Source of the DNA: Hyalangium gracile
Lineage (GTDB): Bacteria > Myxococcota > Myxococcia > Myxococcales > Myxococcaceae
DNA: 64,000 nt
Assembly (NCBI RefSeq): GCF_020103725.1
Contig: NZ_JAHXBG010000007.1
Coordinates: 186,001-250,000 of the forward strand
Direction of reading: 5' to 3'
The notes beneath the pieces were generated by a model. The model had not been told where the DNA came from and searched no databases. It worked only from the letters and a program-made list of their open reading frames with translations. Positions 25,642 to 32,050 of the stretch are shown piece after piece (the stretch's first letter is position 1; each line of letters starts with the position of its first letter). Both the position numbers and the translations under genes were made by a program.

Positions 25642-26672
25642 CGCTCGATCCAGCCGGCAAAGAGGGCCTGGGAGTCCTTCCCCGCGAGCCGTGCGCGGCC
25701 CAGTGCCTCGCAGGCGGCCTTCACGTCTCCCACGTGCTGGAAGACGAGCTCGTCGGGCGCTTCCTGGTGCAGGCGGATGCCGGTCGGGCGGTAGCCCGCG
25801 GCGAGCAGGACGGGCGTGGCCTCGGCCACATGTCGCGCATCGCCCATCGAGAGGTGGAGGAGGTCCACACGGGCCCGAGCGGACAGCAGGGTCGGCTCAC
25901 CCTCCTCGGGGCCCGACGTTCGGACGAGCTCTCGCCGCTCGATGCGCAGGGACTCATTCCAGTCGATCGGCCGCAGGACATGGCGCACGGGGCGAGCACG
26001 AGGCTCGGCGGGGACGAGGACGACGGATCCCGACAGTCCCACGCCCGCGAGGATGGACCGCAGCCACTCTCCCCAGCAGCCCTCGGGCAGGTAGCGCGTG
26101 CGGGGAGGCAGCGGCCCGAGCACGGTCGTCATCTCCAGCGCCTGCATCGGGAGGCCAGAGCCCTCCACGCCGATCAGCGTCTCGCCGCGCGTGTAGTGGA
26201 CGATGAGCCCCACGGGCACGGCACTCATGATGCGCGCGGCGTACCGCTGGGCCATCAGGTGCAGGGTGGAGGTGTGCTGGTGCACGAAGCCGACGTGGCC
26301 CCTCAGTCGCTCCAGGAGGTAGCGCCACATGCGCGCGTGCTCATCCCGGTCCATGGCCGTGCGCAGGGTGGGGTGGGTGAGGGAGAGCCCCGAGTCCACC
26401 GAGTCCCTCCCCGGCGCCGTCCACAGCCCGGTGTGCGAGACGATCGCTCCCTGGGCGTTCAGCTCCCCCAGGCTCAGCAGCCGACCCGAGCGCCACAGGC
26501 GCGAGGCGCCTCCGGGCTCATAGAGGACGGGGTAGGAGTACGTATCGCCGTAGCGAGCGTGGAGCAGCTCGCGGAAGGCGGGCTCCTCGGACTCGCTCAG
26601 CCAGCGGGAGTGCTCGGTGGGCGCGGCGGAGCGGAGGTCGTCAACCAGGGAGGCGGTGCAGTCTCGGCCCAT
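25623..26672 (-). CDS. GNAT-like acyltransferase, first gene of the six-gene operon
   Basis: A 349-residue protein. The N-terminal half looks like a GNAT fold: RELLHARYGDTYSYPVLYEPG, GRLLSLGELNAQGAIVSHTGLW (beta strands before the acyl-CoA loop) and ARMWRYLLERLRGHVGFVHQHTST. The C-terminal half repeats a similar pattern more loosely (RVDLLHLSMGDARHVAEATPVLLAAGYRPTG), so it may be a double-GNAT protein. No signal peptide. The natural role is probably acyl transfer to an amine. I cannot name the subfamily. The ATG at 26672 was used; a TTG four codons upstream, 3 bases after GAGGT, is the alternative. The overlap with the next gene is 19 bases. Confidence 0.72.
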   Translation of the reverse strand: MGRDCTASLVDDLRSAAPTEHSRWLSESEEPAFRELLHARYGDTYSYPVLYEPGGASRLWRSGRLLSLGELNAQGAIVSHTGLWTAPGRDSVDSGLSLTHPTLRTAMDRDEHARMWRYLLERLRGHVGFVHQHTSTLHLMAQRYAARIMSAVPVGLIVHYTRGETLIGVEGSGLPMQALEMTTVLGPLPPRTRYLPEGCWGEWLRSILAGVGLSGSVVLVPAEPRARPVRHVLRPIDWNESLRIERRELVRTSGPEEGEPTLLSARARVDLLHLSMGDARHVAEATPVLLAAGYRPTGIRLHQEAPDELVFQHVGDVKAACEALGRARLAGKDSQALFAGWIERCARTS

Positions 26673-26826
26673 GCCCTGGGGCAATGCACCTCAGGGGCCA
26701 GCGCGGAAGTCCGCGACGTCCCGTTCCTGCTCGGGGCAGGGACGTGCAGCCCTGCTCGCAGGTGTGCCACCGAGTGCACGCAGGCTCCCGAGTAGCTGCA
26801 CACGGAACCAGCGCCTTTGGGAAGGC

Positions 26827-27552
26827 TCAGGGCTGGATGTTCAGCTGGCTCGGCAGGCCCATCGGCCAGGTCGTCGCGGTGCAGAGGGCCGCGCCTTCGC
26901 AGCGCTCGGCGGGAATGAGCCACTCTCCCACCCAGTACACATCCACCCGGCCCGCGGGGAAGTCCGAGGGGATGGTGAAGCGCACGCCGCCCGCCTCGGG
27001 TGTGGCGGGCACCTCCTGTCCATTCAGGGTGACGGCTTCGAACTGGGAGATGTCATCCGTGGGCGGCTCCCACTTCAGGAACACCTCCTGGCCCGGCTTC
27101 ACGGCGGGGGGCGGAGCGACCAGCTCGAAGCCGTGCCGAGCGTAGTAGTTCGTGAACTCCGCGACGATGCGCTCGTCGCCGTCCTGGATCTCCATCACCG
27201 CGTTCCTCGGGTCTCCGAAGAACGGATCGGTGTCCAGCTTGCCGGTGAAGTTGGGCGGCGCATTGAAGCAGCGATCGGGATCGACGATGGGCCCCCCGGG
27301 GAACACCTGGAGCGGCGTGCCGTCGAAGCTGGCCGACACGTCCGGGTGCAGCTGGAGGCATCCCGCCTCGGGCTTCAGCTGCTCGAGGAGCGCCAGGAAG
27401 TTCCCGTCCCGGGAGACCATGGTGGCCCGCAGGTGGCGACCCGAGAACCGCTCGAGATCGTTTCCAGGCTCGCAAGCCACCAGGGTGGAGGCGCACAGCA
27501 GCCCGGGCAGGGCACGTCGGACCAGGAGCGAGAGCACGGAGCGCATGAGCAT
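26827..27552 (-). CDS. Unrecognised lipoprotein
   Basis: A 241-residue exported protein. A hydrophobic N-terminus (LSLLVRRALPGLLCASTLVACEPG) with lipobox LVAC puts the lipidated cysteine near residue 27. The mature part has paired cysteines (GCLQLHP, DRCFNAPP, ERCEGAALC) that probably form disulfides. A beta-rich segment (VKPGQEVFLKWEPPTDD, QFEAVTLNGQEVPATPEAGG) looks like a fibronectin/Ig-type fold. No family was recognised. Two ATGs (27552 and 27546) are possible; neither has a strong ribosome site. It lies between the six-gene operon and envelope genes on the same strand; 155 bases separate it from the GNAT-like gene. Confidence 0.75.
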   Translation of the reverse strand: MLMRSVLSLLVRRALPGLLCASTLVACEPGNDLERFSGRHLRATMVSRDGNFLALLEQLKPEAGCLQLHPDVSASFDGTPLQVFPGGPIVDPDRCFNAPPNFTGKLDTDPFFGDPRNAVMEIQDGDERIVAEFTNYYARHGFELVAPPPAVKPGQEVFLKWEPPTDDISQFEAVTLNGQEVPATPEAGGVRFTIPSDFPAGRVDVYWVGEWLIPAERCEGAALCTATTWPMGLPSQLNIQP

Positions 27553-27619
27553 GCGACGAAGGCTAGCCTAGGAGCCCGGGGGCCCCATGAATCACTTGCG
27601 GAGCAGTGTAGACAGGCCG

Positions 27620-28975
27620 TCAGCGGCGCCCGAGGAACTGGGGATCCGACCAGTCCCACAGACGCTCCGGATGAAAGTCCAGGTCCACCGGTGTGCTGTT
27701 CCACTGGTACACCTTGCGAGAGCTGGCGCCGTGGACGTGGATGAGCAGGCTCACCAGCGCCAGCACGCCGAAGGTGGCCGTGAGCGGGCGCCGGGCCTGG
27801 GCTCCGCGCCAGCCGAGCGCGCCCACCACCGGGATGAGGAAGAAGGTGAGGTAGGGCACCATGTCCGTGAAGAAGCGCGGCCCGTAGGAGTGCCCCGCCC
27901 ACCAGTGGGGGAAGGTGGAGATGGCCAGCCAGTGCAGCACCACCACGGCGAGCAGGAAGCCGTGCAGCCGGGTGAAGGTGCGCGCGCGCAAGTCCAGCCA
28001 CAGGCCCCAGAAGCTCAGCAGCACCACTGGCGTGAAGACGAGCAGCCCGCGCGCGGGGGAAATGAGGTTGCCGGCGAGCGCCTCGCTCATCAGCGCCAGG
28101 TTCGTCTCCAGCCGATCCGAGTGATAGTAGGGCGCCAGCAGCTCGCCATAGTTCGCCAGGTTCACCGCGCACCAGGGCACGGCCACGGCGACGGCCCCCG
28201 CGAAGAACTTCACCGCCTGCCGAGGGTGCGTCCACAGCACGTACGCGGACAGCAGCAGCACCGAGAGGCTGTTGGTGGGCCGCATGACGTAGGACAGCGC
28301 CAGCGGCAGCCCAGCCCACCCGGCCCACCGGGGCTCCGCCTGGGCCTTCACCAGGCACAGCAGCACCAGCGACAGGCAGAGGATGGAGGGGCCGTGCTGC
28401 CACAGGGCGCGGCTCGCGGTGGACAGGGCGGGCGTGCAGAAGAGGAAGGCCGAGGCCAGCAGCAGCGCGCGCGGACGGGACAGCTTCAGCGTGCCCAGGA
28501 CGTACATCACCACGCCGGCCAGGGCCACCAGCACCGAGGCGATGAGGCGCTGCGGATCGTTCCACTCCTCCAGGGGAATCTCCCCCTTCGCGTCGTAGAC
28601 GTGGCGCCAGCGCTCCACGGGCCGGGCCAGCGCCGGGTGCAGTCCGCCGAGCGGCGCGGCCACCCGGGCGCCCACGTCCATGAGCACCACCACCGGCAGC
28701 GCCGCCAGCGAGGGCCCCAGGGGGAAGAAGTTGTAGACATGCCCGCTCTGCTCGTAGACGCCGTGCTGGTACTTCTCGAAGGTCGGCGCGTACTCGTCCA
28801 GGGCGATGTTCCCCTCGCGCAGGATGGAGACGGTGGTGGGCAGGGTGAGCTTCGAGTCGAACGGCGTGTTGACGGGGAATGCCGCCAGGATGGCCAGGTA
28901 GGCCACGAAGAGCAGCACCCGCTCGCGCCAGACGCGCGGTCGCGAGGGAGCAGGGGCCGTGGGCGAAGGGTTCAT
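27620..28975 (-). CDS. Multi-pass membrane protein, glycosyltransferase-39-like or hypothetical
   Basis: A 451-residue integral membrane protein with about ten predicted helices (LLFVAYLAILAAFPV near the start, VLVALAGVVMYVLGTL, SYVMRPTNSLSVLLLSAYVLW, LLVFTPVVLLSFWGLW, FLIPVVGALGWR). The first periplasmic loop holds acidic and aromatic residues (SILREGNIALDEYAPTFE), as in GT-C-type mannosyl- and arabinosyltransferases, and CAVNLANYGELLAPYYHSDR resembles later loops of the same fold. A role in adding sugars to envelope lipids or proteins from a lipid-linked donor is possible but not proven; no DxD motif was recognised with confidence. The ATG at 28975 was chosen over a GTG ten codons upstream. 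The barrel protein gene lies 42 bases upstream. Confidence 0.72.
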   Translation of the reverse strand: MNPSPTAPAPSRPRVWRERVLLFVAYLAILAAFPVNTPFDSKLTLPTTVSILREGNIALDEYAPTFEKYQHGVYEQSGHVYNFFPLGPSLAALPVVVLMDVGARVAAPLGGLHPALARPVERWRHVYDAKGEIPLEEWNDPQRLIASVLVALAGVVMYVLGTLKLSRPRALLLASAFLFCTPALSTASRALWQHGPSILCLSLVLLCLVKAQAEPRWAGWAGLPLALSYVMRPTNSLSVLLLSAYVLWTHPRQAVKFFAGAVAVAVPWCAVNLANYGELLAPYYHSDRLETNLALMSEALAGNLISPARGLLVFTPVVLLSFWGLWLDLRARTFTRLHGFLLAVVVLHWLAISTFPHWWAGHSYGPRFFTDMVPYLTFFLIPVVGALGWRGAQARRPLTATFGVLALVSLLIHVHGASSRKVYQWNSTPVDLDFHPERLWDWSDPQFLGRR

Positions 28976-29017
28976 GGTTGCTGGACTGCCCGAGTACCAC
29001 AACACGGCGCGAATGGC

Positions 29018-30661
29018 TCAGAAGGCCTGCCGGAGCGCCACCGTGAAGCCTCGCTCCGTCCGTCCCCCACCGGCGATGCCCAGGCCGTAATAGAGGTCCA
29101 GCTGGAAGACGTCCGCGATGAGCGCGTGGAAGCTCGGCCCGAAGCTGCCCACCACACGGGGGCGCTCGCCGCCGCTGCCCCGGTCGATCAGCCCGAACAC
29201 CGCCACGTCCACGAAGCCTCCCACCTTGTAGATGTCGCGCGTCAGGGAGAAGCGCACCTCCAGCCCGCCGCTGGCGACATGTCGGGCGTAGAAGCGCTCG
29301 TCGAAGACACCGCGCACGTGCAGCCCACCCACCGGCTGCTCCTCGACGAAGGGCACCGTGCCCCAGAGCCAGGCCCCCCGGCTGGTGAGCCACAGGTCAT
29401 GCCAGCCCACCTCGGTGACCTGCTGGTAGCGGAAGGCCGTGATGCCGTAGCCGCTCCCGGACTCGCGGGGGTAGTGGCGCCCCGAGAACTCGAGCTCGGT
29501 GTGGCGGTCGCGGCGGATGTCGTCGGCGTCGAAGACGAGCTGCGCCGTGCCGCTCAGGTACGGCCGGAGCGTGGAGCTGGGGCCCACGCCCGCGGAGACC
29601 CCCTGGCCCTCCACGGGGCGGAGCGCGAACACGTCGAGCTGCTCGGCGCCCAGGCCCACGGCCACCGTGGCGCCGCGGAAGATGTCGTAGCTCAGGCCCA
29701 GCGAGAGCTGCACGCGGGTGGCGAAGTAGCTCTCCAGGCCGATGTCGGGGCGCTGGCGGCTGGTGAGCTCGCCCCGCGCCGACAGCAGCGGCCGCAGGCC
29801 CAGCTTCAGGCGCGGCGTGTACCACTGCACCTCGGCCAGCGCCCGGGTGAGCGCCGGGTAGGCGCGATCGTCGGCGATGCGCGAGCGCATCTTCGCGCCG
29901 GCCTGGAGGGTGGCGGCCCAGCGGCTCTTGGGGAGCCAGAGGTTCTCTCCCCGGTACTCGACGCCCAGGCGCACGCCATCCACGCCGCTGAGCCCGGCGA
30001 CGATGCCCGGGCCCGTGGGCCACTCGCGGCGGCGGAAGACGATGTGCAGCTCGTAGTCGGCCTGCGGAGGGATGAGCGGGTGGCCCACGAACCGGCCGAT
30101 GTCGTCGATGATGGGCCCGAGGTCCTCCACCTGGGGCCCCACGTGCGTCTTCTCGTTCGTGCGGACGAGCTCGAAGCGCTCCACCTCCACGCCGTTCTCG
30201 GCCTTCAGCGCCGCGAACTGGCGCCGGAGGTAGGGCCGGTTGAAGACGTTGTGCGGCAGGCTCAGCCCGAGCAGCACCTGCACCGTGCGCAGCGAGCTCT
30301 GGCCGCGCAGGATGATCTTCTCGACGCGCCCCTCGTCGATGTCCACGAGGATGCGGCCCCCCTCGGCGGCCGTCTCGACGCGGGCGAGCTCGTAGCCGGC
30401 GCGGCGCAGGAAGCCGAGCAGCCGTGAGCGCACCAGGGCCGCCCCCGCCTTGTCCGCCGAGAAGTCGGCCGGCAGATCCAGGACGGCCAGGTACACCTCG
30501 TCATTGAGCACCAGGTTGCCGCTGAAGACGATGGGCGGACGGCGGCGGGCGTGCTCCTCGGCGGCGGCCGGGCTCCAGAGCGCGAGCAGCATGCCGAGCA
30601 TCGCGAGGCATCTTCCTGCCCCCCGCCAGCTCTTCCACCTCATGTCCCTGCGGCGCTTCAT
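29018..30661 (-). CDS. BamA/TamA-like outer membrane beta-barrel protein
   Basis: A 547-residue exported protein with a signal peptide ending near PAAAEEHA. An N-terminal POTRA-like region (YLAVLDLPADFSADKAGAALVRSRLLGFLRRAGYELARVET with RILVDIDEGRVEKIILRGQSSL) is followed by a C-terminal barrel with alternating strands, ending in the aromatic residue of FTVALRQAF as outer membrane proteins do. It is shorter than BamA (about 800 residues) and has only one or two POTRA domains, so a specialised assembly, transport or patatin/TamA-type role is more likely than general outer membrane protein insertion. Possible starts are 30661 and 30643; the first was chosen. The membrane protein gene 27620-28975 follows closely and may be cotranscribed. 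Confidence 0.82.
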   Translation of the reverse strand: MKRRRDMRWKSWRGAGRCLAMLGMLLALWSPAAAEEHARRRPPIVFSGNLVLNDEVYLAVLDLPADFSADKAGAALVRSRLLGFLRRAGYELARVETAAEGGRILVDIDEGRVEKIILRGQSSLRTVQVLLGLSLPHNVFNRPYLRRQFAALKAENGVEVERFELVRTNEKTHVGPQVEDLGPIIDDIGRFVGHPLIPPQADYELHIVFRRREWPTGPGIVAGLSGVDGVRLGVEYRGENLWLPKSRWAATLQAGAKMRSRIADDRAYPALTRALAEVQWYTPRLKLGLRPLLSARGELTSRQRPDIGLESYFATRVQLSLGLSYDIFRGATVAVGLGAEQLDVFALRPVEGQGVSAGVGPSSTLRPYLSGTAQLVFDADDIRRDRHTELEFSGRHYPRESGSGYGITAFRYQQVTEVGWHDLWLTSRGAWLWGTVPFVEEQPVGGLHVRGVFDERFYARHVASGGLEVRFSLTRDIYKVGGFVDVAVFGLIDRGSGGERPRVVGSFGPSFHALIADVFQLDLYYGLGIAGGGRTERGFTVALRQAF

Positions 30662-30728
30662 CCGGCTCGTCCCACGCCTCCATCGTACCCTGGACGGTGG
30701 AGGCGCGCCTGGGGCGATTGCGGACGGA

Positions 30729-30752
30729 CGGCGAGTCCGCAGCGACTCGCCG
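30729..30752 (-). terminator. Hairpin after the glycerophosphodiesterase gene
   Basis: A perfect 9-bp stem, CGGCGAGTC and GACTCGCCG, with a 6-base loop lies 17 bases beyond the stop of the gene at 30770-31957 and before the barrel gene start. No T-run follows. Position and symmetry suggest a terminator. Confidence 0.5.
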
Positions 30753-30769
30753 CCCGAAGTCACGTCGGA

Positions 30770-31957
30770 TCAGCGCTGGAAGGTGTCCACCGCCTGCCGG
30801 CCCACCGCGGGATCATCGGTGAAGAACCCGTCGATGCCGACCTTGAGGTACTCCTGGATCTCCTTGATGGAGCCGGCCGCGTTGTGCGTGGTGTCCGGCC
30901 CCTGGGCCTTGAGCGGAGCGTGGAGGAAGGCGTTCTCCGGGCGGAAGGTGAAGGGGTGCACCAGCAGGTTGGCCGCGTGGGCGTTGGCCACCAGCTCGGT
31001 GGGCTTCTGGAAGTTGCCCGCGCTGTCCACGCTGATGATGTTCAGCTTGTAGGGGCCCACGCCGTTGGCGTAGGCGGCGATCTTCTGCATCTCCTCCTTG
31101 GAGGCCATGTCCCCGTAGGTGCGCGGATCATTGGCCACCACGAAGTCGTAGGGCCGCTTCTCCACCGAGTCCATCAGCTGCACCAGCTTCCAGTTCGGCT
31201 GCGTGTTGCCGATCTGGGCGCGGATGGCCTTCAGGTTCGCTACCTCGAAGGACTGGATGAAGACGGTGGCCTGGCTGGCGGTGAACGGGTCCTGCTTCAG
31301 CACGGTGATCAGCCGGTCCTCCAGCGGCAGCCCGATGCCCTGGAAGTAGGTCGGGTGCTTGGTCTCCGGGTAGATGTGGATGGTGCGGCCCGTCTCGGCC
31401 GACTTCTGCCTGGCCAGCGCGATCACCTCGACGAGCGTGGGGATCTCGTACTGATCATTGAACTGCTGGTTGCCCGGGCGCGTCTGCGGGATGCGCTCGC
31501 GCGCGCGCAGCTCCTTGAGCTCGGCCAGGGTGAAGTCCTCGGTGAACCAGCCGGTGATCGACACGTTGTCGATGGTCTTCGTCTTCCGGCGGTCGGCGAA
31601 CCTGGCGACCTCGGCCACGTTGGTGGTGCCGGAGATCTCGTTCTCGTGGCGGGCCACGAGGTGGCCGTCCTTGGTCGCCACGAGGTCCGGCTCGATGACA
31701 TCCGCGCCGTCCTCGATGGCCTTGGTGTAGGCGGCCAGGGTGTGCTCCGGCCGCAGGGCGCTGGCGCCGCGGTGTCCGAGCACGAGGACCTTCTCCGCCA
31801 GCGGACGTGGGGTCTCGGGCTCCTCCTCCTTCTTGTCCTCGCCGCAGCCCATCAGGCCGATGGCGCAGCCGGTGGCGAACGGCAGCACGGCGGACAGGTG
31901 GAGGAAGCGGCGGAGGGAGGCGCGCAGCGGGTGACGCGGAGAGGCGTGGTTGTGCAA
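30770..31957 (-). CDS. glpQ: Glycerophosphodiester phosphodiesterase (GlpQ-like), exported
   Basis: A 395-residue enzyme that should hydrolyse glycerophosphodiesters to glycerol 3-phosphate and an alcohol. The GDPD barrel starts at VLVLGHRGASALRPEHTLAAYTKAIEDGADVIEPDLVATKDG: the catalytic His-Arg of GHRG, the Glu and Asp of IEPDL, then HLVARHEN with the second catalytic histidine. The PETKHPTYF and GIDGFFTDDP regions follow as in GlpQ. The N-terminus has a hydrophobic stretch ending in cysteines (LPFATGCAIGLMGCGEDKKEE), so it is a lipoprotein or anchored in the envelope. The start is TTG at 31957: a perfect AAGGAG ribosome site lies 6 bases before it and no ATG fits. Confidence 0.92.
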   Translation of the reverse strand: MHNHASPRHPLRASLRRFLHLSAVLPFATGCAIGLMGCGEDKKEEEPETPRPLAEKVLVLGHRGASALRPEHTLAAYTKAIEDGADVIEPDLVATKDGHLVARHENEISGTTNVAEVARFADRRKTKTIDNVSITGWFTEDFTLAELKELRARERIPQTRPGNQQFNDQYEIPTLVEVIALARQKSAETGRTIHIYPETKHPTYFQGIGLPLEDRLITVLKQDPFTASQATVFIQSFEVANLKAIRAQIGNTQPNWKLVQLMDSVEKRPYDFVVANDPRTYGDMASKEEMQKIAAYANGVGPYKLNIISVDSAGNFQKPTELVANAHAANLLVHPFTFRPENAFLHAPLKAQGPDTTHNAAGSIKEIQEYLKVGIDGFFTDDPAVGRQAVDTFQR

Positions 31958-31963
31958 GCGAAG

Positions 31964-31969
31964 CTCCTT
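31964..31969 (-). promoter_or_regulatory. Strong ribosome binding site that fixes a TTG start
   Basis: On the minus strand AAGGAG is followed by six bases and then TTG. No ATG or GTG lies at a suitable distance, so this site decides the start of the glycerophosphodiesterase gene. Confidence 0.75.
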
Positions 31970-32050
31970 GTGGAGGGGGCGCGGAATCTATCCCAACGCC
32001 CTGACTCAAAGGAGGCAGCATGGCGGCGCCACCGAGAGGTGACGCATCCG

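Noticed and set aside
27587-30427. Long plus-strand frame of 946 codons
   Set aside because: Antisense to the membrane protein and beta-barrel genes; low-complexity His/Arg/Gln-rich product typical of GC-rich antisense frames.
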